DNA from: Streptomyces antarcticus
Lineage (GTDB): Bacteria > Actinomycetota > Actinomycetes > Streptomycetales > Streptomycetaceae
Length of the DNA: 64,000 nt
NCBI RefSeq assembly: GCF_026627255.1
Contig: NZ_JAPNLM010000028.1
Span: 29,830 to 93,829, forward strand
Reading direction: 5' to 3'
The notes under the pieces are model-generated. The model was not told the DNA's origin, ran no database searches, and was given only the letters and a program-made list of their open reading frames with translations. A program made the position numbers and the translations under genes. Shown piece by piece: positions 50,639 through 58,456 of this stretch; within the stretch, counting starts at the first letter, position 1; each line of letters begins with the position of its first letter.

Positions 50639-51232
50639 ATGAAGATGAGCGAGGGCGTCGAGTGGGCGCTGCACAGCTGCGTCAACCTGGCCTGGAGCGG
50701 GCCCGGGCGGGCCGTGTCGGCCGCCCGGCTGGCCGCGTGGCACGACCTGCCCGCCGCCTATCTCAACAAGCAGCTCCAGGCGCTGGCGCGGGCGGGGATC
50801 GTCACCTCCTCCCCGGGGCCCCGGGGAGGCTTCCGGCTGGCCCGCCCGCTGGCCGACATCTCGCTCATGGACGTCGTCGCCGCCGTCGAGGGCACCGACG
50901 AGGCCTTCCGGTGCGCGGAGATCCGCAGGCGGGGCCCGGGGGGCGTCCCGGCGGCGCAGCCCGGCGAACCCGACGGCACACCCGTGCCCGCTCCGCCCGC
51001 TCCGGCCGCGGCCTGCGCCATCGCGCACGCCATGACCCGGGCCGAGCTGGCCTGGCGGCAGGCGCTCGCGGCCCAGGACCTCGACGGGATCCGGCGGCAG
51101 GCCGAAGCCCAGGCCCCCGAGGCCCCCGCCCGGCTCCGCGCGTGGCTCGCGGCGCCACAGCCCGGGGGTAGCACCGGCGGCACGGGCACGGGCACGGGCA
51201 CCGGCAGTACGCATGACCCAGCCCACGCATGA
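50639..51232 (+). CDS. Rrf2-family transcriptional regulator
   Basis: This 197-residue protein has the Rrf2 winged helix: KMSEGVEWALHSCVNLAWSG, VSAARLAAWHDLPAAYLNKQLQALARAGIVTSSPGPRGGFRLARPLADISLMDVVAAVEGTDEAFRC. Cys residues at ~77 and ~115 could bind a cluster or sense thiols, but the canonical three-Cys iron-sulfur set is not obvious. A Gly-Thr-rich tail (GGTGTGTGTGS) is a repeat tract. It precedes a RidA gene that it may regulate. Confidence 0.88.
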   Translation: MKMSEGVEWALHSCVNLAWSGPGRAVSAARLAAWHDLPAAYLNKQLQALARAGIVTSSPGPRGGFRLARPLADISLMDVVAAVEGTDEAFRCAEIRRRGPGGVPAAQPGEPDGTPVPAPPAPAAACAIAHAMTRAELAWRQALAAQDLDGIRRQAEAQAPEAPARLRAWLAAPQPGGSTGGTGTGTGTGSTHDPAHA

Positions 51233-51297
51233 CCAGCCCACGCACGCACCACCGGCAGTCGCATCCCGCGTACGGCAACGGAACCAGGGAGCCAGCA

Positions 51298-51702
51298 ATG
51301 ACGCGCGGCATCATCAACCCGGCAGGACTCCACGACCCGACCGGCTACGGCTACAGCCACATCGTCTCCGCCCCCGGGGAGCAGGTCTTCATCGCCGGCC
51401 AGTACGGCTCCGACGAGAGCGGGCACGTCGTCTCCGGTGACTTCGCCGAGCAGGTCGCCCGGGCCTTCGGCAACCTCCGCACCGCCCTCGCGGCGGTCGG
51501 CCTCGGCCCTTCCGACGTCGTCCGCATCGGCACGTACGTCGTCGGCCACGACGAGCGGAAGCTCGAGGTGCTCCTCAAGGAGCTGCACGCCACCTGGGGC
51601 TCCGCACTGCCCGCGCAGACCCTGATCGGCGTCGCCGCCCTCGCCCTGCCGGACATGCTCTTCGAGGTCGACGCGGTGGCGGTGCGCGCGCTGACCTCTT
51701 GA
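51298..51702 (+). CDS. RidA-family enamine/imine deaminase
   Basis: This 134-residue protein has the RidA (YjgF/YER057c) core: GYSHIVSAPGEQVFIAGQYGSDESG, FAEQVARAFGNLRTALAAVGLGPSDVVRIGTYVVG, PAQTLIGVAALALPDMLFEVDAVAV. The catalytic Arg of canonical RidA (position ~105, in R-x-x-V/I) is replaced in the P-A-Q-T-L-I-G segment, so this is a Rid subfamily lacking that residue; activity may differ. The start is ATG 51298. Confidence 0.85.
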   Translation: MTRGIINPAGLHDPTGYGYSHIVSAPGEQVFIAGQYGSDESGHVVSGDFAEQVARAFGNLRTALAAVGLGPSDVVRIGTYVVGHDERKLEVLLKELHATWGSALPAQTLIGVAALALPDMLFEVDAVAVRALTS

Positions 51703-51761
51703 TCCAGTTGCCGGTCGGCGGCCGCGGGTGTGCCCTGGATGATGGGAGAGAGGAGCCCGTC

Positions 51762-52172
51762 ATGGCACATGCGGCACCCACCGCCCCCGGGCGGCAGCAC
51801 CGCCGGACGGCGGACACGGCCCACCACCCGGGCAAGAGCGCCTACGCGCGCCCCCTGCTCGCGGGACTCGTCTACGGCGTCTGGGCCGCCTTCATCGAGC
51901 GCCAGATGGGCCCGGTCAACGCGGGCAACGTCTTCTACGGAATCCTGTGCGGCGCGATCTTCGCGGGCATCATGTTCGCCCTCGCCCGGATCGGCTCCCG
52001 GATGCGGCGCGAGGCCCACGCCGCCGCGTACGGGGCGTTCCTCGGCATCGCCGTCGGCTATCTCCACAGCCTCACCGACTCCAGCGTGCTCCGCTCCACC
52101 GTCATCGGCCTCGCCGTCGGCGCGGGTGTCGGACTGGTGGCGTTCTACCGGTACTACACCCACGAGGACTGA
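51762..52172 (+). CDS. Small membrane protein (136 aa)
   Basis: This protein has a polar N-terminus with His/Arg (QHRRTADTAHHPGK) and four hydrophobic segments: PLLAGLVYGVWAAFIE, FYGILCGAIFAGIMFALARIG, AYGAFLGIAVGYLHSL, STVIGLAVGAGVGLVAFYRYY. It is an uncharacterised streptomycete family. The function is unknown. Confidence 0.72.
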   Translation: MAHAAPTAPGRQHRRTADTAHHPGKSAYARPLLAGLVYGVWAAFIERQMGPVNAGNVFYGILCGAIFAGIMFALARIGSRMRREAHAAAYGAFLGIAVGYLHSLTDSSVLRSTVIGLAVGAGVGLVAFYRYYTHED

Positions 52173-52186
52173 GTCCCACGCCGCCC

Positions 52187-52579
52187 TCCGCCCACGCGGT
52201 CGAGACCACCGGCCTCGTCAAGATCTTCGGTGACAACCGGGCCGTCGACGGGGTCCCCTCCGGGTCCCGGAGGGGACGTCTACGGCCTGCTCGGCCCCAA
52301 CGGCGCGGGCAAGACCACCGTGGTTCCGTCATGGGCGTGAGCATGATGGTGCTGTTCCCGCTCACCTTCCTCAGCAACATCTTCGTGGACCCGAAGACCA
52401 TGCCCGGCTGGCTCCAGGTCTTCGTGAACAACAGCCCGGTGACCCACCTCACCACCGCCGTGCGGGGGCTGATGGCGGGGGAGTGGCCGGCATCCGCGAT
52501 CGCCTGGTCGCTGGGGTGGGCGGCGCTGCTGGTCCTGGTCTTCGGGCCCGTCACGATGCGGCTCTACAACCGCAAGTAG
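52187..52579 (+). pseudogene. Deletion fusion of an ABC-transporter ATPase and its ABC-2 permease (DrrAB type)
   Basis: The 5' part reads VETTGLVKIFGDNRAVDGV, then (out of frame) GDVYGLLGPNGAGKTT, the ATPase N-terminus with Walker A. It jumps directly to MMVLFPLTFLSNIFVDPKTMPGWLQVFVNNSPVTHLTTAVRGLMAGEW, the C-terminus of a daunorubicin-resistance-type ABC-2 permease. About 1.5 kb expected between these is missing, and the Walker-A part is shifted in frame. Both outer ends happen to be in the same frame. It is non-functional. Confidence 0.85.
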
Positions 52580-52765
52580 TCGTACTTCCGGCCGGGTGGA
52601 TCCGGTACCTCCGCCCGAGGCGGAGGTCGGGCCGCGCGGCCGACACTGGCGGGGGCGCCGGTTCCCGTGCCTCGTGGTCGAACCTCACGCGACCACTCTC
52701 CCGCTGCCGGGGGCGCGGGAACCGGCGCCGTTCCACGTCACGGCCGGAGCCGGTGCCGTGCCTGT

Positions 52766-52798
<33 letters not shown>

Positions 52799-52863
52799 TG
52801 TGCCGGAGCCGGGGTCGGCGGCTTCGGCTGCTCCGGTGGCTCCGGTGGCTCCGGTGGGCGCGC

Positions 52864-53034
52864 CTACGCGGCGGAGTCCGCGGGTGCGGTTCGCTTCGGT
52901 TCGCTCTCGGGCTCGACGGCCGCGTCAGGGACCGTCGGCGGCGCGGCGGGCTGGGCTTTGCGGGCCGGCGGGGTGAAGCGGGCGGCCTCGGCGCGGAGCA
53001 TGGCGTTCAGAGCGGCGTACGGGTCGATGGGCAT
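52864..53034 (-). CDS. Small Streptomyces protein (56 aa)
   Basis: The frame reads MPIDPYAALNAMLRAEAARFTPPARKAQPAAPPTVPDAAVEPESEPK and ends TAG at 52864-52866. The MPIDPYAALNAMLRAEAAR opening recurs as a small conserved frame in Streptomyces. The bases 52580-52863 beyond it hold GCCGGA and GGCTCCGGT tandem repeats and no convincing gene. Confidence 0.6.
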   Translation of the reverse strand: MPIDPYAALNAMLRAEAARFTPPARKAQPAAPPTVPDAAVEPESEPKRTAPADSAA

Positions 53035-53089
53035 GGCGGAACCTCACGGTGTTCGAGGGGGGTGTGGGGTGCGCTGGGGCTCGGCCCGC

Positions 53090-53455
53090 TCAGCAGCGCA
53101 GGACCACACTCCGTACCGCCCGCCGGGACGGCACCGGCTCGTCCTGGGCCCAGGCGGGTCCGCTGCCCGGCCGCAGGAGGGGGTGTTTCACGTGAAACAC
53201 CGCCGCCGACAGCCGCCGTACGCCCTGCGCCCCCCGCGTCACCGTCCGTACGGCCACCCGCACCTCGGGGTCGGCGGCCGGGTCGGACGATCCCTCGACG
53301 GGCTCCGCGGGCGCGGAGTGGGCGGGGCGGGACTCGGCGGCCGTCGCGGCGGCCGGACCGGCGCCGAACACGCACAGCAGCACGACGCAGACCACCGTCA
53401 GGACCCTGGTCAGGGCCCCGGCAGGGGCTGTCCGCGCGCTCCGCCTCCCGATCAT
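53090..53455 (-). CDS. Small exported protein encoding an internal parS
   Basis: From ATG 53455 (121 residues) the protein has an Arg-rich N-terminus and a signal segment (ALTRVLTVVCVVLLCVFGAGPAAATAAESRP, cleavage after ATA-A). The mature part is DPEVRVAVRTVTRGAQGVRRLSAAVFHVKHPLL ... SRRAVRSVVLRC. The residues FHVKH are encoded by the parS at 53184-53199, so this part of the protein is constrained by DNA function. It is a conserved small protein of unknown role. Confidence 0.55.
   Translation of the reverse strand: MIGRRSARTAPAGALTRVLTVVCVVLLCVFGAGPAAATAAESRPAHSAPAEPVEGSSDPAADPEVRVAVRTVTRGAQGVRRLSAAVFHVKHPLLRPGSGPAWAQDEPVPSRRAVRSVVLRC
53184..53199. other. parS site
   Basis: This is an exact copy of TGTTTCACGTGAAACA; symmetry extends to 20 bp (53182-53201). 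It lies inside the coding region of the small exported protein. It is the second parS in 8 kb, supporting an origin-proximal location. Confidence 0.9.
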
Positions 53456-53604
53456 GCGGGGGGTGTGCCCCGACACGCCGGGCGGCTCCCGTCCGGCACC
53501 CGAGAAGCCCCCGACCGGCGGAGGAAGTCACCCCCCACGGCGCACAGTCGGCCCTCCCACGGCGCACGGTCGGCGACGTCGAGCCCCGGGCGGCGGCAGG
53601 AAAG

Positions 53605-53775
53605 CCCGCCCGGACGGGCAGGTCCGTCGCGGGCGGGCAGGTCCGCGCGGACTAGCAAGGCCGCATGGACGGGCAGGGCTGCATGGACGGGCAAGGTCGC
53701 ATGGACGGGTAGGTCCGCCCGGACGGGTACGTCCGCCTGGACGGCAGGGCCGCACGGACGGGCAAGGCCGCCCGG
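53605..53775. repeat. 18-bp minisatellite (about ten degenerate units)
   Basis: Units resemble CCGCATGGACGGGCAAGG, with variants such as TCGCATGGACGGGTAGG and CCGCCCGGACGGGTACG, read through ~170 bases. In every frame this gives a six-residue periodicity (for example R-P-C-P-S-M on the minus strand), but no frame around it looks like a gene. The gap 53456-53904 holds nothing else recognisable. Confidence 0.8.
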
Positions 53776-53904
53776 ACCGGCCCTGCGGCGGGGCGGGGCG
53801 AGCCGACCGGCCCCGCTGCGGACGAACCGCCGTCGCGCGCACACGCATGTGACGGCCCGTCGGTTCGAGTTGCGGGGGTGCGTCCGGCGGTCTTGCCTTG
53901 AGCC

Positions 53905-54198
53905 ATGAACGATCCCCACGCGTATGCCCTGGCCATGGGTGCCGCCCGGTTCGCACCGGCCCGCGGCCCGGCGGAGCCGTCCCGTACGACGCCGCCCGGC
54001 GGCCCGAAGCCCAGCCCGTCACCCGGCCCGAAGCCAGGGCCGAAGCCCAGTCCGTCGCCCGGCCCGAAGCCGGGCCCGCCGCCCGGGCCGCCCGCCCGGC
54101 CGCCCGTCACGGGCCGCTCCCCCGACGGACGCGCGAGCACCCCCGCCGCGCCGCCGGTGCCCGGGGCCGCCGCCGAGCCGGGGCCGCGGTCCGCCTGA
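53905..54198 (+). CDS. Possible small Pro/Lys/Gly-rich protein
   Basis: ATG 53905 opens 97 codons: MNDPHAYALAMGAARFAPARG, then GPKPSPSPGPKPGPKPSPSP repeats and an Ala/Pro tail. The non-repetitive N-terminus resembles a real small protein, but there is no clear ribosome-binding site and it lies in a decayed region. Confidence 0.35.
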   Translation: MNDPHAYALAMGAARFAPARGPAEPSRTTPPGGPKPSPSPGPKPGPKPSPSPGPKPGPPPGPPARPPVTGRSPDGRASTPAAPPVPGAAAEPGPRSA

Positions 54199-54229
54199 TC
54201 CGGGGCCGCCGCCGAGCCGGGGCCCTCCG

Positions 54230-54734
54230 CTACTGCGGCTGTTCGGCCCAGTCCAGCAGCCGGGACCCGATGACCGCTGCCGTCGGGAGTGTGTACCGCT
54301 GCAATGGGTCCCCCGGGTCGGTCCCCGTCAGCTGGTGGACCCGCTCCAGCCGGTACGTCAGGGCCCGCACGCTCAGGTCGAGCCGCCGGGCCGCGGCGGC
54401 GGACACGCATCCCGTGTCGCCCCAGCACGCTCACCACCAGGTCGGGGATCGCAGCCCGGTACCGGGCCAGCACGGGGGAAGACCAGCAGGTCGGCGGCGT
54501 GCGGCACCGGTCCCTCGAAGCCCATCCGGTCGGCGATGTCCAGCGCGTTCAGTGCCTCCTCGTACGAGGTGACGATCCCGCCCGCGCCCGGGTGGGGTCG
54601 GCCGATCGCGAGGAGTCCGCGCTCGGCGGCGGCCGCGCACGCCTGCTTCGCGAAGTGGGCGAGCACGTCCGGGGGGTGCCGTCCGCTGAGCGCGGTCCGG
54701 GTCGCTGCCAGGTGAGTGCCGACCAGGGGGGTCA
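54230..54734 (-). pseudogene. PucR-family regulator remnant
   Basis: On the minus strand ALNALDIADRMGFEGPVPHAADLLVFP (residues before the HTH in PucR proteins) is followed, after a frameshift near 54420-54480, by SAAAARRLDLSVRALTYRLERVHQLTGTDPGDPLQRYTLPTAAVIGSRLLDWAEQPQ-stop. This is the C-terminal helix-turn-helix of the PucR/CdaR family. The N-terminal sensory part is missing. Urate oxidase lies 0.7 kb away, so the lost regulator may once have controlled purine catabolism. Confidence 0.8.
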
Positions 54735-54968
54735 CACCACGATGAGCGCGCCGCCCATCACCGCGGCGGTGAGGTGCATGGCCGGGTGGCCGTAGTCGCC
54801 GTACCAGAGGTGGCGGGCCAGGCCGCCCAGGGCGGCCAGGGCCGCGATGACGCCGATCTGGCCGAACAGCGTGACGGCGGTGAAGGGGGCCAGGAGCAGC
54901 AGGAGGGCGTTCAGCCAGAACGGGGCGGCGCCCGTCCAGCCCCGCCACTCCCGTATCGCCGTGGGCAT
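54732..54968 (-). CDS. Small membrane protein (78 aa)
   Basis: ATG 54968 opens MPTAIREWRGWTGAAPFWLNALLLLLAPFTAVTLFGQIGVIAALAALGGLARHLWYGDYGHPAMHLTAAVMGGALIVV. The frame is intact, with three hydrophobic segments. It lies between two pseudogenes. The family is not recognised. Its stop overlaps the decayed PucR region. Confidence 0.5.
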   Translation of the reverse strand: MPTAIREWRGWTGAAPFWLNALLLLLAPFTAVTLFGQIGVIAALAALGGLARHLWYGDYGHPAMHLTAAVMGGALIVV

Positions 54969-54989
54969 GTGCTGCGGGTCCCCTCCTCG

Positions 54990-55262
54990 TCAACCGGTCG
55001 GCTGCACAGCCTTCTTGGGTCCGGCAGCCGGCGCAAGGGCCCCTTCGGTTAGATATCCGAAGGCCAGGCCGAAAGTCGTCCACAGGGCGGTCTGGATGGC
55101 CACGGAGGCGACGACCCGACGCGTTCCAGTTCCCGAGCGTCGGCGCGCGACGGCGGCCGAGGAGCAGGGCGCCCGCCGCGAGCAGCGCACTCAGCGCGAT
55201 CATCAGCAGGTACAGCGCGGTGCACCGGGCCGCCGTGTCCGGGTTCCCGACGGCCGTGGCTC
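54990..55262 (-). pseudogene. CbtA (cobalt transporter subunit) C-terminal remnant
   Basis: The minus strand reads VGNPDTAARCTALYLLMIALSALLAAGALLLGRRRAPTLGNWNA, then in another frame VVASVAIQTALWTTFGLAFGYLTEGALAPA. These are the last-but-two and last membrane segments of CbtA. The N-terminal half and the helix between these parts are missing. No CbtB partner is present. Confidence 0.7.
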
Positions 55263-55339
55263 GACGTACGCCCGGAGTCGGTCACGACCCTGACGGGCCG
55301 GGCGGGCCGCTGGAACCTCCAGCTGGGCCGGGAACGGGA

Positions 55340-55375
55340 CCCGGACCAAGGCCCGGACCAAGGCCCGGACCAAGG
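55340..55375. repeat. Three perfect copies of a 12-bp repeat
   Basis: CCCGGACCAAGG is repeated at 55340, 55352 and 55364 and followed by degenerate copies. It lies in a non-coding stretch (55263-55476) downstream of the urate oxidase gene. Confidence 0.85.
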
Positions 55376-55476
55376 CCAAGGACCGGACCAGGAAAAAGGC
55401 CCGGGTCAGGCCCTGAGCCGGGACGGCTCGGACGCCGCGAGGCGGTTCGGGCCGGGCTGAACGCGGGTGCGGTGCG

Positions 55477-56394
55477 CTACGCGACGATCCAGTCGGACGT
55501 GGCGATCACCGGCTGCACGCCGTCGCGGTGCACGGTGCCCTCGATGAGGCCGTACATCCGGTCCGCGGCGAAGTAGACCTCGTTCTCGTTCTTGAGGCCG
55601 AAGGGCTCCAGGTCGACGAGGAAGTGGTGCTTGTTGGGGAGGTTGAGGCGCACCTCGTTGACCCTCGGGCAGTTGTCGAGGACCCGCTCGGCCATCTGGT
55701 TCAGGGTCTGCTGGAGCGAGTAGGAGTACGTCTCCGCGAAGGCTTCCAGCATGTTCTTGCGCACCTTCTTGTACGACTGGTCCCAGTCGTACCCGGCGTC
55801 GTCGGCGGCCAGCGCCGAGTGCGCCCAGCGCGCGGTGACCTTGGTCGCCAGGATGCGGTCGTACGCCTCCTGCAGGGTCGTGTACTTGTCCTTGATGTAG
55901 CCGTGGAACTCGGAGTTCGTCGAGTTCATCACCGTCAGGTCCTTCAGGCCCGAGATGACCTGGAGGCCGGTCGTCTCGCTGTAGGTGACCTGCGCGGTGC
56001 GCACTTCGGTGCCCTTGAGGGCGAAGGAGTGCTGCTCCTTGCGGGTCGGCACCGGGATCCGCTCCCAGGCGAACTCCTCGATGCGGATCTGCGCCTCGCG
56101 GATCGGCTGCTGCGAGGAGACGAAGTGCTTGGCGAGCAGGATGCCGAAGGCCTCGGGGGAGGCGATGCCGTGCTCCTTGCCGAAGGCGTACACCGTGTTC
56201 TTGGTGGTGTCGGTCGGCAGGCAGTTTGCGTTGTCACCGGTGAGGTGGACGTCGCGGAACTCGCCGCGGAGCGCGACCGACACGTTGAGGTCGCGGATCT
56301 CGTGCCAGGAACCGTCGCCGCCCTTACGGGTGACCTTGACGATGCGGTTCTCGGCCTTGCCGTACTGGTTCTGCGCCAGGACGTGCTTGCTCAT
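55477..56394 (-). CDS. Urate oxidase (uricase)
   Basis: From ATG 56394 (GAAGGAAG upstream) the protein is 305 residues. Uricase T-fold tandem features are QNQYGKAENRIVKVTRKGGDGSWHEIRDLNVSVALRGEF and the catalytic Lys/Thr region GDNANCLPTDTTKNTVYAFGKEHG. The C-terminal half has SEFHGYIKDKYTTLQEAYDRILATKVTARW, and the end has LPNKHHFLVDLEPFGLKNENEVYFAADRMYGLIEGTV. It oxidises urate to 5-hydroxyisourate in purine catabolism. The hydrolase and decarboxylase partners are not in the window. Confidence 0.95.
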   Translation of the reverse strand: MSKHVLAQNQYGKAENRIVKVTRKGGDGSWHEIRDLNVSVALRGEFRDVHLTGDNANCLPTDTTKNTVYAFGKEHGIASPEAFGILLAKHFVSSQQPIREAQIRIEEFAWERIPVPTRKEQHSFALKGTEVRTAQVTYSETTGLQVISGLKDLTVMNSTNSEFHGYIKDKYTTLQEAYDRILATKVTARWAHSALAADDAGYDWDQSYKKVRKNMLEAFAETYSYSLQQTLNQMAERVLDNCPRVNEVRLNLPNKHHFLVDLEPFGLKNENEVYFAADRMYGLIEGTVHRDGVQPVIATSDWIVA

Positions 56395-56648
56395 GCTGTC
56401 TTCCTTCGGGTACTCGGGAACACGGAGTCCGGTCGTCTGGATCCCGTACGCCCGGCGTCCAGCGGTCTCAGCCCGCTCCCCGCCGTTCGGCCCCGGAGGG
56501 CCGCCCCGGGACTGACGTGCATCCCGGTCCGTAGGTGCTGGGGCCGCTCCTGGTGACACGGCCTGTACGGATTGCAGCACGCGCGGGGCGGCGCGTGACC
56601 CGCACAGATCCTCCGAACACCGGCACTCACGGATTGGGCGACTCCACA

Positions 56649-56702
56649 GAAGAGCACCCGAAGAGCACCAGGGGAGCACCAGAAGAGCGATAGAAGAGCA
56701 GG
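56649..56702. repeat. Degenerate GAAGAGCACC repeats
   Basis: Four to five units of GAAGAGCACC(AGG) lie just beyond the aminotransferase stop. The remainder of the 308-base gap (56395-56648) shows no gene. Confidence 0.6.
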
Positions 56703-58052
56703 TCAGGCGGTGTGCGCATCCGCGACGGCCAGGGCCTCGTCGAGGATGGCCAGCCCCTTCGCCACGTCCTGGGGCGAGATGTTGCAGGGCGGCGCGACGT
56801 GGATGCGGTTCCCGGCGGTGAGCGGCCAGAGCCCGCCCTTCTTGCAGGCGGCCGCGAACTCGGCCATGGGCGCGTTGTCGGCCCCGGCCGCGTTGTACGG
56901 GACGAGCGGCTCGCGCGTCTCCTTGTCCCGTACGAGCTCCAGGGCCCAGAACGTGCCCAGCCCCCGCACCTCGCCGACCGACGGGTGCCGCTCGGCGAGC
57001 GCGCGCAGGCCGGGGCCGAGGAGTTCGGCGCCGGTGCGGGCGGACTGCTCGACGGTGCCCTCCTCCTCCATGACGTTGATGGTGGCGACGGCGGCCGCGC
57101 AGGCCAGGACGTGCCCGGAGTACGTCAGCCCGCCCGGGTAGGGCCGGCGGGCGAAGGTCCCGGCGATGGCGGCGGAGATGGCGACGCCGCCGAGCGGGAC
57201 GTATCCGCTGGTCACGCCCTTGGCGAAGCAGATGAGGTCGGGGGTGACGTCCCAGTGCTCGGAGGCGAACCACTTACCGGTGCGCCCGAAGCCGACCATG
57301 ATCTCGTCGAGGACGAAGACGATGCCGTGACGGTCGCAGAGCTCCCGGACGCCCGCCAGGTAGCCGTCGGGGTGGACGAGCACGCCCGGGGCGCCGCCGA
57401 CGGTCTCCAGGATGATCGCGGCGATGGACTGCGGGCCCTCGAAGACGATGGTGTCCTCGAGGTGGCGCAGGGCCCGCTCGCACTCCTCGGCCGGGTCCGC
57501 CGCGTAGAAGGGCGAGCGGTAGGCGAAGGGGCCCCAGAAGTGCACGACGCCGGCGGTCGCGCTGTCGTTGCCGAAGCGGCGGGCGTCACCGGTCAGGTTG
57601 ATCGCGGTGGAAGTGGCGCCGTGGTAGGAGCGGTACGCCGACAGCACCTTGGGGCGGCCGGTGTGCAGCCGGGCCATGCGGACGGCGTTCTCGACGGCCT
57701 CGGCGCCCGCGTTGGTGAAGAAGATCTTGTCCAGGTCACCGGGGGTCCGCTCGGCGATCAAGCGCGCCGCCTCGGAGCGCACGTCGACGGCGAAGCCGGG
57801 CGCGACGGTGCACAGCCGGGCCGCCTGCTCGGCGATGGCCGCGGTGACTTTGGGGTGCTGGTAGCCGATGTTCGTGTAGACGAGGGCGCTGGAGAAGTCG
57901 AGGAACCGGTTGCCCTGGTAGTCCCAGAAGTACGAGCCCTCGGCCCCCGCGACGGCGAGCGGGTCGATGAGCTCCTGAGCCGACCAGGAGTGGAAGACGT
58001 GCTTCCGGTCGGCTTCTTTCACGGCGGCGAGGGCGTCGGCTTCTGGGTTCAT
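56703..58052 (-). CDS. Class III pyridoxal-phosphate aminotransferase
   Basis: This 449-residue protein has the class III signature: PLP-binding region FFTNAGAEAVENAVRMARLHTGRPKVLSAYRSYHG, IVFVLDEIMVGFGRTGKWFASEH, and the PLP Lys in DLICFAKGVTSGYVPLGGVAIS. It transfers an amino group from an omega-amino or beta-alanine-type donor to pyruvate or glyoxylate. The position next to urate oxidase suggests nitrogen salvage from purine or pyrimidine catabolism. It is full length. Confidence 0.9.
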   Translation of the reverse strand: MNPEADALAAVKEADRKHVFHSWSAQELIDPLAVAGAEGSYFWDYQGNRFLDFSSALVYTNIGYQHPKVTAAIAEQAARLCTVAPGFAVDVRSEAARLIAERTPGDLDKIFFTNAGAEAVENAVRMARLHTGRPKVLSAYRSYHGATSTAINLTGDARRFGNDSATAGVVHFWGPFAYRSPFYAADPAEECERALRHLEDTIVFEGPQSIAAIILETVGGAPGVLVHPDGYLAGVRELCDRHGIVFVLDEIMVGFGRTGKWFASEHWDVTPDLICFAKGVTSGYVPLGGVAISAAIAGTFARRPYPGGLTYSGHVLACAAAVATINVMEEEGTVEQSARTGAELLGPGLRALAERHPSVGEVRGLGTFWALELVRDKETREPLVPYNAAGADNAPMAEFAAACKKGGLWPLTAGNRIHVAPPCNISPQDVAKGLAILDEALAVADAHTA

Positions 58053-58132
58053 GAAACGAGCGTAGTTGTCCAGGATGTGGACCCCGGGGCGCCTGCGGCC
58101 GCGCCGCCGTCCGGCGCCCCCGGCCGAGGGCC

Positions 58133-58280
58133 GTCAGGCGATGGGCGGTGAGCGACGCGCTGTGGGTGATGGGCGGTGATGGCGGCGCCGATGCCCGGAG
58201 GAGACCCGGAGAAGAGCCGGATGGACCCGGAGCAGACCCGGAGAAGAGCCGGTGATCAGGGCGACGCGGCCCTCGGCCAT
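58133..58280 (-). pseudogene. Short-chain dehydrogenase N-terminal remnant
   Basis: ATG 58280 opens MAEGRVALITGSS, the first strand and glycine motif of an SDR. The motif is then broken by an expansion of CTCCGGGT-type repeats (32-bp near-duplicate units), after which GIGAAITA follows in another frame. Nothing of the rest of the enzyme is present. Confidence 0.7.
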
Positions 58281-58334
58281 TGCATTCCCCCGGCAGTTCT
58301 TGATCCTATCGACCGTACGGATCACACGCTGCCG

Positions 58335-58360
58335 CATCTCGGAATTTGCTTTCCGAGATG
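58335..58360. promoter_or_regulatory. 26-bp palindrome upstream of the RsbW-like gene
   Basis: CATCTCGGAA (58335-58344) pairs perfectly with TTCCGAGATG (58351-58360) around TTTGCT. It is AT-rich for the region and lies 97 bases before GTG 58457. It is a candidate operator. Bases 58361-58456 contain no other gene. Confidence 0.5.
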
Positions 58361-58456
58361 TGAAACTCTGGAGGATGTAGTGGAGCAGGGGTTCGGGATT
58401 GGCCGCCTGTGGCGGGGGTAGGTGCGGCCGGGACGGGCGCGGAGACAGGAGGACCG

